Virus record (IMG/VR): IMGVR_UViG_3300007609_000057
Location: 1-33,379 of that record
DNA length: 33,379 bases
Strand: one strand, 5' to 3'
Source of the DNA: a virus
Part shown: positions 19,255 through 25,720 of the stretch, in pieces
How positions within the stretch are numbered: position 1 is the first letter of the stretch
Layout of the letters: each line of letters begins with the position of its first letter
Notes under the pieces: model-generated
The model's input: only the letters and a program-made list of their open reading frames with translations
The model's database searches: none
What the model was told of the DNA's origin: nothing
Position numbers and translations under genes: made by a program

Positions 19255-20406
19255 GTGCCCTACTACATCTCAGAAAATCATCCAGACTGCTCAAATTGGG
19301 CTGTTGTGAAAACCGACTATGAGCTTGTTGCGTGTCACGCAACACGCAACGATGCAATCGCACAAATGGTTGCACTTAGCGGAGCAGAAGATTTAGAGCC
19401 AGGTGGAACTCACCCAAGAGATGAGCAAAGGTCAGAAGCAAAGAAGCCTAATAAAAAAATCAAAGTTAGCGAAAAGACAAAGACTGCTCTTGAAGCTAAA
19501 GTAAAAGAACACAATGAGAAGATGCAAAAGGCTAGTAAGCCAGAGCACACTCTTGCAACCTATAAACAACTTGATCGTGTTTACCGTAGAGGTGCAGAAG
19601 CTTACGCAATTTCACATCGTCCAGGAGTCAGTCGTGCTGCTTGGGCAATGTCGAGAGTAAACTCACACCTTTACCTACTTAGAAACGAAAAACCTAAAGA
19701 TCCGAAATATACAGCAGACAATGATCTTCTAGCAGAGAGTCACCCAATGTCAAACAAGTCAAGCAAGCTAAAAGAAGTTATGGACACAGATTTATACAGT
19801 CAGCTAGAAGGCGACGAGAAAGCTCTAGTAGATGCAATGTATGCAATTGTGCAAGAGTATGGTCGCTTTGGTGGCGAAGACAGCACAGTTTATGTTGAGT
19901 ACCAGTCACCAGCTGAAAACGACAACAAGGACAACGGAATCAAGTGTGGCAACTGTGTGTTCCATTATGAAGCAGAAGACGGCATTGCTTGTTCTGCAAT
20001 TAATGCAGAGATTCAAGATGGTGGATTGTGCCGACTAGCAATGGTCCCACCGGGATACTTCCAAGAAACTATCAAGGTTCGTGAAGCCGAGAAGATGTAT
20101 AAAGTGCCTGAAGGTGTGCAAAATGCCGCTAAGAGAGCACAAAAATGGATCGAAGAAGGCAAGGCGGGAGACGGATTTACTGATGTTGGTCGTCGGCGAG
20201 CCACGCAGCTTGCAAGCGGAGGTTCTGTCAGTCTAGACACTGTTAAGAGAATGAAATCTTATTTAGCTAGGCATCAAGTTGACAAGAAAGCAGAGGGTTT
20301 CAATGCAGGAGAAAAAAATTATCCTTCTCCAGGTAGAGTTGCTTACGACGCTTGGGGTGGAGACGCTGGCTACACTTGGACCAAGGGATTGAAGCTTGAC
20401 GAATAG
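19255..20406 (+). CDS. Conserved actinophage protein with Cys cluster, 383 aa
   Basis: Starts with GTG at 19255, directly after the resolvase stop. N-terminal domain: YYISENHPDCSNWAVVKTDY and a GCH-like VACHATRNDAIAQMVAL. A central helical block, YKQLDRVYRRGAEAYAISHR then PGVSRAAWAMSRVNSHLYLL, is followed by LAESHPMS. A four-Cys site, C231, C234, C246 and C259 (CGNCVF...C...GLCRLA), recalls a small iron-sulfur or zinc fold. The C-terminal domain has NAAKRAQKWIEEGKAGDGFT, DVGRRRATQLA and RVAYDAWGGDAGYTW. These blocks recur, to my recollection, in actinophage proteins, often in structural proteins or fused to proteases. Function unknown. The place between nuclease genes is unusual for a structural protein. 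Confidence 0.6.
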   Translation: MPYYISENHPDCSNWAVVKTDYELVACHATRNDAIAQMVALSGAEDLEPGGTHPRDEQRSEAKKPNKKIKVSEKTKTALEAKVKEHNEKMQKASKPEHTLATYKQLDRVYRRGAEAYAISHRPGVSRAAWAMSRVNSHLYLLRNEKPKDPKYTADNDLLAESHPMSNKSSKLKEVMDTDLYSQLEGDEKALVDAMYAIVQEYGRFGGEDSTVYVEYQSPAENDNKDNGIKCGNCVFHYEAEDGIACSAINAEIQDGGLCRLAMVPPGYFQETIKVREAEKMYKVPEGVQNAAKRAQKWIEEGKAGDGFTDVGRRRATQLASGGSVSLDTVKRMKSYLARHQVDKKAEGFNAGEKNYPSPGRVAYDAWGGDAGYTWTKGLKLDE

Positions 20407-20436
20407 TTTCTACGTTTTACGAACAAAGGCGCAAAA

Positions 20437-21171
20437 ATGAAAATCCTCTTTATAGATATAGAGACTACGCCCATGACGGCTTACACCTGGGGCCTCTGGC
20501 AGCAAAACGTTTCACTAAGTCAAATTATTGACTCTACCGAAATGATGTGCTTTGGTGCTCGCTGGTATGGCGAGAAAAAAGTGCACTTCAAATCTGTTCA
20601 CCATCATGGCAAAGAAGATATGCTTGAGTCTGTGCACCAACTACTAGATGAAGCCGACGTAGTTGTTGGATGGAATTCAGCATCCTTTGACAGCAAGCAC
20701 ATCAAGCGTGAGTTACTAGAGGCACAGATGCTGCCACCATCACCATATAAAGACATGGACTTGATGAGAGTAGTAAAGTCTCAGTTTAGATTCCCAAGTA
20801 ACAAGCTTGATTATGTAGCACAGAAGCTGGGCGTAGGTGCAAAGGTACAACACTCTGGTTTCGAGCTTTGGGTCAAGTGCATGGCGAATGATAAAAAAGC
20901 TTGGGCAGAGATGAAGCGATACCAGATTCAAGATGTTGACTTGCTGGTTGATCTTTATGAGAAGCTAAAGCCTTGGATCAAAAACCATCCTAACGTGGCT
21001 CTTTATGATGGCATTGAAGACGGTTGCACAAACTGCGGATCTCAGCACTTGCAGAAGCGTGGATTAGCTAGAACTAGCACGGCAAGCTATCAAAGGTATC
21101 AATGCCAGAGTTGCGGTAAGTGGCAAAGGGGAGCAAGTTTAGTAGGGAAGTCTACGAATAGGTCAATATAA
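20437..21171 (+). CDS. DnaQ-like 3'-5' exonuclease with zinc ribbon
   Basis: A 244-aa protein. The exonuclease core has FIDIETT (D7, E9), VVVGWNSASFDSKHI (D85) and RYQIQDVDLLVDLY (Y162 and D166), that is a DEDDy set. The C-terminal 50 residues form a zinc ribbon: C197/C200 and C223/C226. It degrades DNA from 3' ends; the ribbon may bind DNA or a partner. With no polymerase in the window it may act as a stand-alone proofreader or nuclease. Ribosome site AAAGGCGCAAAA precedes the ATG, and the stop overlaps the next gene by one base. Confidence 0.85.
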   Translation: MKILFIDIETTPMTAYTWGLWQQNVSLSQIIDSTEMMCFGARWYGEKKVHFKSVHHHGKEDMLESVHQLLDEADVVVGWNSASFDSKHIKRELLEAQMLPPSPYKDMDLMRVVKSQFRFPSNKLDYVAQKLGVGAKVQHSGFELWVKCMANDKKAWAEMKRYQIQDVDLLVDLYEKLKPWIKNHPNVALYDGIEDGCTNCGSQHLQKRGLARTSTASYQRYQCQSCGKWQRGASLVGKSTNRSI

Positions 21172-21458
21172 TGTTCGGCTGGTTCAAGAAGCGTAGCAAG
21201 AAAAACGAAATGCCTGCCGATCCTTTTGAGGGGTTAGAAGACACTGGACCAGAGTTTGTAGTTGAACAATACTTTGATGAAGAACGTGGCTTGACTATCT
21301 GGATTGAGCTTGTGTGCACCTGCGGCTTACCGGTTGCCAGAAAAGGTGAAGACAGTTTTTATTGCCTACACTGTGATGAAGGATGCGATGAAGATCCAGC
21401 TCGCTGTAAGTACTGCCAATACGCAATGATGGACAGAGAAGAAGAAGACGAGTTCTGA
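21171..21458 (+). CDS. Cysteine-rich acidic protein, 95 aa
   Basis: Begins MFGWFKKRSKKNEMPADPFE: a short aromatic and very basic start, then an acidic body with seven Cys (C49, C51, C65, C68, C72, C79, C82) that could hold two zinc ions, and an acidic end DREEEDEF. It is the last gene of the replication operon, coupled by TAATG. Family not recognised. Confidence 0.6.
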   Translation: MFGWFKKRSKKNEMPADPFEGLEDTGPEFVVEQYFDEERGLTIWIELVCTCGLPVARKGEDSFYCLHCDEGCDEDPARCKYCQYAMMDREEEDEF

Positions 21459-21463
21459 TCGTT

Positions 21464-21522
21464 CACGCATAAATTGCAGTAAAATGCAATAATTACCGCA
21501 TGATTTGCGTCAAATATGCGTG
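21464..21522. repeat. Nested inverted repeats after the replication operon
   Basis: An outer 8-bp repeat CACGCATA / TATGCGTG (21464-21471, 21515-21522) encloses an inner ATTGCA / TGCAAT hairpin (21473-21478, 21485-21490). No T run follows. It may be an RNA structure at the end of the long operon or a protein site. Confidence 0.35.
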
Positions 21523-21555
21523 TTCGTGCAGTGAATAAAATCGTGAATTTGTAAC

Positions 21556-21604
21556 AAGTGTTGATACAAAATCACATACCAACACGTAATAAGCTAAGTG
21601 TTGG
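21556..21604. promoter_or_regulatory. Operator-like triple half-site
   Basis: AAGTGTTG at 21556-21563, the inverted CAACAC at 21580-21585, and AAGTGTTGG again at 21596-21604. The last copy overlaps the -35 box of the promoter at 21601. The arrangement fits cooperative binding of a regulator that controls the methyltransferase unit. Confidence 0.5.
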
Positions 21605-21629
21605 CAAAACTACCGCTAAACCGTTATAT
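21601..21629 (+). promoter_or_regulatory. Promoter of the methyltransferase unit
   Basis: TTGGCA (21601-21606), 17-base spacer, TTATAT (21624-21629). Predicted start near 21636, followed by CAGGAGG before the ATG at 21648. The 189-base gap 21459-21647 contains this promoter and the repeats above and no ORF. Confidence 0.65.
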
Positions 21630-21647
21630 TTTTGACAGGAGGCAAAA

Positions 21648-22232
21648 ATGACAGATACACCAGAGGAAACCGCTAGGAAGCGGCAGCTATTGAAAGAGCT
21701 TATTCAGCTTGAGCAAGAAGCGGGATTATATGACGAGATAGTGTCTCCGGAAGAGGCTGTTGCAATAACCAAGCAGGTCAGGAAAGAGCTTTATGAGGAA
21801 AGAGAGCGTGAGCGTAACCGCATCGTGTCCCGATTGAAAGAGTACGTAGAAGACCTTAGACTATGCAGCAAGAAAGACAGCTGTGCTGATATTGCTGATG
21901 CGATCCAAGGACAGATTGAAGAAATAACGGGAGAACAAATGGATAACGAAGAGTTTATTGACGGCATGGCAGAAGTGCATGAGGTTGTTTATACGACCTT
22001 AGACAGATTGCAGCAGAGCATAAACGACATGATGGGTGTCTACATGGACATGCCAGACGACATCACAAGGCAGAACCCAGAGGTCAAAGAGCTATCAGCT
22101 ATGCACGCAGTGCTCAATCAGTTTAGGGAGATGTTCATTGACAACTATGATGAGGCCATGCGTAACTATTACTCATCAAAATCTTGGCGTGAGGATGCAG
22201 AAGAACTAAAAGGCGAATGGCCTGAGGTATGA
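21648..22232 (+). CDS. Coiled-coil protein upstream of methyltransferase, 194 aa
   Basis: Begins MTDTPEETARKRQLLKELIQ; highly charged and helical almost throughout, with a strong coiled-coil stretch at about 58-85 (KELYEERERERNRIVSRLKE). It has only two Cys and no known catalytic motif. Good CAGGAGG ribosome site. It overlaps the methyltransferase start by ATGA, so the two proteins should be made together; it may be a partner or specificity factor, or an unrelated early protein. Family not recognised. Confidence 0.6.
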   Translation: MTDTPEETARKRQLLKELIQLEQEAGLYDEIVSPEEAVAITKQVRKELYEERERERNRIVSRLKEYVEDLRLCSKKDSCADIADAIQGQIEEITGEQMDNEEFIDGMAEVHEVVYTTLDRLQQSINDMMGVYMDMPDDITRQNPEVKELSAMHAVLNQFREMFIDNYDEAMRNYYSSKSWREDAEELKGEWPEV

Positions 22233-23218
22233 GGACTAATGCCAAGATTTACATAGGTGACGCAGTCGAAGGAATGAAGCAACTAGAAAACGAGTCGGTG
22301 CAGACAGTAGTTACATCTCCTCCTTATTGGGGACTAAGGGATTATGGACAAGAAGCACAGCTTGGACTTGAGTCAACACCTCACGAGTTTATAGAGAACC
22401 TTTGTAAAGTCTTTGACGAAGTTTGGAGAGTGCTTGCCGATGATGGGACTCTTTGGGTGAACTTAGGTGACAGCTATGCGAGCTTTAGGGATAGTAAGTC
22501 AGTGCCAGACAGTCTTAGAGAAGGAGACGGAACAGCAGTAGGTCAGGCCAGTAATGGTAATCCTGAAATGCTAAGGCAGTCAGGTCTTAAGCATAAAGAC
22601 TTAGTTGGAATTCCGTGGAGGTTTGCTTTTGCTATGCAAGACCGAGGTTGGTATCTACGCCAAGACATTATCTGGGCAAAACCGAACCCAATGCCAGAGA
22701 GCGTGAAGGACCGTTGCACTAAGTCGCATGAGTATGTGTTTTTGTTAACTAAAAAGCCTCGTTATTATTTTGACCACGAGGTGATTAGGGAGCGCGGGGT
22801 TATGACAAGAGGCGACAGTGCTGGTTCTAGCCAGAGGAACACCATTAAAACGCATGGGGTTGGTGGCGGTAATAGTGGAATAAACGTCGCTAAGGAAAAG
22901 CTTGCTAAGGAGATCGAGGAAAAAGGTTTTTCTACTCGAAACAAACGTTCAGTGTGGACTGTTGCAACAAAAAGTTTTAAAGGCGCTCACTTTGCAACTT
23001 ATCCCACTGAATTAATCGAGCCTTGCATTTTGGCAGGCTCAAAGGAAGGCGACACGGTACTAGACCCATTTAGCGGAAGTGGTACAACCGGTCAGGTTGC
23101 AATGCAACACAACCGCAACTACATCGGTTTAGAGCTGAACCCTGACTACGCAAAGATTAGTGAGAAGAGGCTGCGCGATGCACTCGGCATGTTTGGCGAG
23201 ATTAAAATTATTGACTAA
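22229..23218 (+). CDS. Beta-class DNA methyltransferase (N6-A or N4-C)
   Basis: A 329-aa enzyme. The catalytic motif IV, VTSPPYWGLRDYG (28-40), comes before the SAM-binding motif I, VLDPFSGSGTTGQ (277-289), the order of class-beta amino-methyltransferases. SPPYW is common in N4-cytosine and some N6-adenine enzymes, so the modified base cannot be settled. A target-recognition region lies between (about 90-240). It ends YIGLELNPDYAKISEKRL, a normal C-terminal motif. No restriction partner is present, so protection of phage DNA from host restriction or regulation of phage genes is the likely role. Confidence 0.85.
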   Translation: MRTNAKIYIGDAVEGMKQLENESVQTVVTSPPYWGLRDYGQEAQLGLESTPHEFIENLCKVFDEVWRVLADDGTLWVNLGDSYASFRDSKSVPDSLREGDGTAVGQASNGNPEMLRQSGLKHKDLVGIPWRFAFAMQDRGWYLRQDIIWAKPNPMPESVKDRCTKSHEYVFLLTKKPRYYFDHEVIRERGVMTRGDSAGSSQRNTIKTHGVGGGNSGINVAKEKLAKEIEEKGFSTRNKRSVWTVATKSFKGAHFATYPTELIEPCILAGSKEGDTVLDPFSGSGTTGQVAMQHNRNYIGLELNPDYAKISEKRLRDALGMFGEIKIID

Positions 23219-23280
23219 AAACTTGTTCGATAGAATAGAAGTGCCCTTGCGTAACTACCACTCAAGTAAAAATCAGACGT

Positions 23281-23286
23281 TATAAT
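23281..23286 (+). promoter_or_regulatory. -10 box for the structured RNA
   Basis: A perfect TATAAT at 23281-23286, with transcription expected to begin near 23293. The -35 region (about 23257-23264) is poor, so the promoter is uncertain; readthrough from the methyltransferase gene is an alternative. Confidence 0.4.
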
Positions 23287-23559
23287 TAGATAGGACTCGC
23301 CCTGTGAGCATCGTCAAGACCAGGGTAGTGCTTCACCGGATGGTGCGGGCGTGGTGCAACTCCACAGAGTCCACTGCTCACAGTTGGTCACTTGCTGTGG
23401 GGTCAACTTCGCCTAGAGTTTCGTCTCTAGAGAGTGACAAACAGCATTACCCTTCGCTCTGCAACGGTTTGGGATGGGAGTACTCGTCCGACTGGAAGTT
23501 GCAAGTCAACGGTGATGGTGGGGGTCAGACCCATTGCTAAGGCAGGTCTGGCCCCGCTA

Positions 23560-23633
23560 GCCCCCGTAGTCCAATCGGCAGAGACAGGCGACTTAAAATC
23601 GGCACAGTGTGGGTTCGAATCCCACTAGGGGCA
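23560..23633 (+). tRNA. tRNA with UAA anticodon (Leu by anticodon)
   Basis: A 74-nt cloverleaf. Acceptor GCCCCCG with TAGGGGC (five pairs, one mismatch, one wobble), short D arm GTC/GAC with GG in the loop, anticodon stem GGCGA/TCGGC (one mismatch), loop CTTAAAA with anticodon TAA, 5-base variable loop ACAGT, T arm GTGGG-TTCGAAT-CCCAC, discriminator A. No CCA is encoded. By anticodon it reads UUA (Leu), but a leucine tRNA normally has a long variable arm, which this lacks, so charging identity is uncertain. It would help decode UUA, which is used in these AT-leaning genes. Confidence 0.8.
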
Positions 23634-23674
23634 CGGTGGCTACCAGCTTTGCTGGGGAGAAATCCCACACCCGA

Positions 23675-23714
23675 TCCCGTGAGGAGTAGTAGCAGGAGTA
23701 GCGGGACTTTTTTT
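23675..23714 (+). terminator. Intrinsic terminator, plus strand
   Basis: TCCCG (23675-23679) pairs with CGGGA (23702-23706), 22-base loop, then seven T (23708-23714). It ends the RNA/tRNA transcript and faces the converging minus-strand lysis genes. Confidence 0.6.
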
Positions 23715-23752
23715 GTTATCTAGAGGCGACTTTAGTAAATGTCAGTTATAAG

Positions 23753-23986
23753 TTACAGCTCGTAAATATCTGGGTTTTTCTTGGTTTCTTTTGGAGACCT
23801 CTGGGTAATGATCGAAGTGAGTACAGACAAGAAGGCAGCTCCGAGAGACACGCTAAGCATGTTAGTCCAGTTAACTTCAAACAGTCCTACTGTCCCAGTT
23901 CCCAAGAAAGCTAAGGCCGCTTGTGCCCAAGTTTTCACAGCACGTTCTCCGGCATAATTCAAAAATTCTAAGCTAAATAGTTTCAT
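23753..23986 (-). CDS. Holin, r1t-like
   Basis: A 77-aa protein with two predicted membrane segments, about 17-36 (KTWAQAALAFLGTGTVGLFE) and 42-60 (MLSVSLGAAFLSVLTSII), and a charged tail. ERAVKTWAQ...FEVNW...LSVSLGAAFLSVLTSI matches the r1t-type holin pattern common in actinophages. It forms holes in the cytoplasmic membrane so that the endolysin can reach the wall. It is the last gene of the minus-strand late unit and overlaps the preceding membrane-protein gene by 4 bases. Confidence 0.8.
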   Translation of the reverse strand: MKLFSLEFLNYAGERAVKTWAQAALAFLGTGTVGLFEVNWTNMLSVSLGAAFLSVLTSIITQRSPKETKKNPDIYEL

Positions 23987-24285
23987 GGTTCGATATCCAA
24001 ATCTTTGTTGATCTTATCGTCTATTGTACTACCTGCCACATATGCCGAGACGATAATTGAAAGCAAAGTGACACCCCCAGTGATAAGTGCCGTAGCAACT
24101 TCTGGGTAAATAAAAAACGCAACTGCACCAAAGACAACCATAAATACAGAAACTCGGTATGAGCCGTAAATTAGTCTTCTACGAAACTTCCAGCGATCTT
24201 TAGGATCATCGTCTTTACCAGAGATAAAAAACAATCCATCCCATGCAACCTGTGCGTATTTCTTTAGAGTGGCTTTCCGCAACAC
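23983..24285 (-). CDS. Two-pass membrane protein of the lysis cassette
   Basis: A 100-aa protein with a basic N-terminal half (KDRWKFRRRLIYGSYR) and two membrane segments at about 46-63 (VSVFMVVFGAVAFFIYPE) and 65-84 (ATALITGGVTLLSIIVSAYV). Between endolysin and holin genes, it is probably a second holin or antiholin. It overlaps the endolysin gene by 22 bases. Family not named. Confidence 0.6.
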   Translation of the reverse strand: MLRKATLKKYAQVAWDGLFFISGKDDDPKDRWKFRRRLIYGSYRVSVFMVVFGAVAFFIYPEVATALITGGVTLLSIIVSAYVAGSTIDDKINKDLDIEP

Positions 24286-24947
24286 TTGCAGACTTCTCCT
24301 TTATCCTTTTGGGCAAAGAACCTGCTGAGAAGCCCGAAAATCGATTCTGAGGGACTTTCACCCTTCTCAGCGGCAACCACATCAGAAGAGTCCTGTTTGG
24401 GCTTCTGTGGCTTTTTTACTGGCTCTTTTTTTTCTTTTTCTTCTTCTTTTTTCCGCTGTATGGCATTTTTGTCATATTCCTTTATTTTTTGGTCAATAAA
24501 CTTTTCGATGTCAAAAGTTTTGGCATATCGAGGATCTGGAGTCTTGTGGATTGTGACATGGACGTGATCGCCGCGACTGCAATCCCCGCTATTCCCCTGA
24601 CGACCTACTGGCTGGTCAAACTTTAGTTTGTCGCCAACTTTTAGGTTCTTCATGCAGGTTGATCCATCGCTGTGCCCTTTACCATCACAATCTGTGCCAT
24701 GAGTCGCACAGTTCAAGTGAGAGTAGCCAACATAAAGACCTTCGTCATTTGTTTTCTGTACAATGTACCAACCGAGACACTTAGAGTAATCAATTTTTAC
24801 AACCTCACCTGCGGTTACCGCACGGATCAAATCTTTCTTTTTAGGACTGGCGTAGTCGGTTCCGCGATGTGGTGACTTTCTGCCAGCTGTTGCGCCATAT
24901 TGAGCTGTTATGTAGCTCTTTGGCATCGGATGTTGCCATTTGTTCAT
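24264..24947 (-). CDS. Endolysin, M23-type peptidase
   Basis: A 227-aa protein whose N-terminal 150 residues are an M23/LytM-like zinc peptidase: HRGTDYA (H27, D31), VGYSHLNC (H77) and GDHVHVTI (H128, H130), the expected metal and catalytic residues. These enzymes cut cross-links in peptidoglycan. Then follow a Lys/Glu-rich linker (about 160-200) and an unusual C-terminus, EVCKCCGKPL, with three Cys close together. There is no signal peptide, so release depends on the holin. Confidence 0.85.
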   Translation of the reverse strand: MNKWQHPMPKSYITAQYGATAGRKSPHRGTDYASPKKKDLIRAVTAGEVVKIDYSKCLGWYIVQKTNDEGLYVGYSHLNCATHGTDCDGKGHSDGSTCMKNLKVGDKLKFDQPVGRQGNSGDCSRGDHVHVTIHKTPDPRYAKTFDIEKFIDQKIKEYDKNAIQRKKEEEKEKKEPVKKPQKPKQDSSDVVAAEKGESPSESIFGLLSRFFAQKDKGEVCKCCGKPL

Positions 24948-25199
24948 TTAGTTTCCTGTCATTTGTATTACTGCAACAGCCACAGCACCCACACCCGCAG
25001 TCAGGGCAGCATACGCAACTTTCTCTAGCCATGCGGTCCTCGCTTCCCTTAGCTCAAGTTCACGGACTCTGTGCGGCAATTGCTCTATAGCGGTAAGCCT
25101 CTGCGACAACTCAATTAGTAAACGCTCATTGGTCAACTGCTTCTCATAAAGCATGTTCATCGTCACACGAGCTGATGGTTGCTCACCGGTATTGGACAT
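24948..25199 (-). CDS. XhlA-like coiled-coil/membrane protein
   Basis: An 83-aa protein: a coiled-coil stretch at about 16-52 (NERLLIELSQRLTAIEQLPH), then a C-terminal membrane segment at about 60-80 (AYAALTAGVGAVAVAVIQMT). This order is that of XhlA-type lysis proteins (coiled coil, single C-terminal TM). It is adjacent to the endolysin gene. A holin-assisting role is likely but not proved. Confidence 0.6.
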   Translation of the reverse strand: MSNTGEQPSARVTMNMLYEKQLTNERLLIELSQRLTAIEQLPHRVRELELREARTAWLEKVAYAALTAGVGAVAVAVIQMTGN

Positions 25200-25209
25200 T
25201 TATTTACTC

Positions 25210-25584
25210 CTATGATAGATCGCTGGCGTGCCAGATTATTTTGATAGTATCTGCGCCCGATCCACTTAGTCTGTAAATTTTCGCTGTAAAGCTGGTAGTC
25301 GTAGTGGGGCCGACAACCATTACTGAATAGTTACTTGAAGAGGAAATGCCCTCCACTGTGCAAGTAACTTTTGGAGCTGAGTCCATAGTTGCACCAAAGT
25401 TGATTACAACATTATTGCTATCTCCGGTGTTCTGTGGAACATCGCCACCCGCAACAGAGTAAGTTCCACTTAGGATGCCTACGCTGTCTGCTCCTTCGGC
25501 TATGGTTTGCAAATGAGATTCTAAAGGTGCAATGTTATCGCTTGATGTCGGATAAGTAACACCCTTAGTAGTTGTATTTGCCAT
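25210..25584 (-). CDS. Tail protein with H-type lectin-like domain
   Basis: A 124-aa protein. The N-terminus MANTTTKGVTYPTSSDNIAP is typical of actinophage minor tail proteins. The C-terminal domain, VVINFGATMDSAPKVTCTVE then YSVMVVGPTTTTSFTAKIYR and IKIIWHAS, follows the H-type lectin pattern (F...P.V..., ...V...TTT.F...I, ...I.W.A). It may bind sugars on the host surface. It is the last tail gene before lysis. Confidence 0.6.
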   Translation of the reverse strand: MANTTTKGVTYPTSSDNIAPLESHLQTIAEGADSVGILSGTYSVAGGDVPQNTGDSNNVVINFGATMDSAPKVTCTVEGISSSSNYSVMVVGPTTTTSFTAKIYRLSGSGADTIKIIWHASDLS

Positions 25585-25588
25585 GAAA

Positions 25589-25720
25589 CTATTCTACCTC
25601 ATCATTATCTTTTGACATTGCGGCGATAACAGCCTTTAGCGTGGCTATCTCTTGTGCTTGATTGCCAATTTGCTCTTTGAAAGCAGCGATAATGTCATTT
25701 ACGTCTAACTGGTTATCCAT
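25589..25720 (-). CDS. Small coiled-coil tail-region protein, 43 aa
   Basis: ATG at 25720, overlapping the fibre stop by 8 bases, ending TAG at 25589, four bases before the lectin-like gene. It reads MDNQLDVNDIIAAFKEQIGN then QAQEIATLKAVIAAMSKDND and EVE. The IIAAFKEQIGNQAQEIATLK heptads predict a coiled coil. Such short proteins are found beside fibre genes in many actinophages and may be trimeric accessory or chaperone parts. Confidence 0.6.
   Translation of the reverse strand: MDNQLDVNDIIAAFKEQIGNQAQEIATLKAVIAAMSKDNDEVE

Larger units (their letters stand above)
23293..23714 (+). ncRNA. Candidate large structured RNA containing a tRNA
   Basis: A stretch with no convincing ORF and many helices. 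(a) 23293-23372: GGACTC/GAGTCC closes CCCTG/CAGGG, CACC/GGTG and GTGG/CCAC, a cloverleaf-like shape. (b) Alternative 9-bp helix CTGTGAGCA (23302-23310) with TGCTCACAG (23375-23383). (c) CTAGAG/CTCTAG hairpin 23413-23430. (d) CAACTTC (23404-23410) with GAAGTTG (23495-23501). (e) 11-bp helix 23521-23531 with 23545-23555. (f) The tRNA at 23560-23633. (g) CCAGC/GCTGG and a GGGA-GAAA-TCCC GNRA hairpin (23643-23666) enclosed by GGTG/CACC. (h) Terminator to 23714. Context resembles large phage RNAs of the GOLLD/ROOL kind, which also sit near tRNAs, but I do not recognise the sequence. Confidence 0.55.

Noticed and set aside
23304-23628. Short plus-strand frames across the structured RNA region
   Set aside because: They have no ribosome sites, cross the tRNA or strong helices and show no protein-like composition.
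23293-23714. tmRNA or group I intron as the identity of the structured RNA
   Set aside because: The tRNA part is complete with an intact anticodon loop, no 5' GGGG-type partner of a split acceptor or tag frame was seen, and no intron core was recognised.
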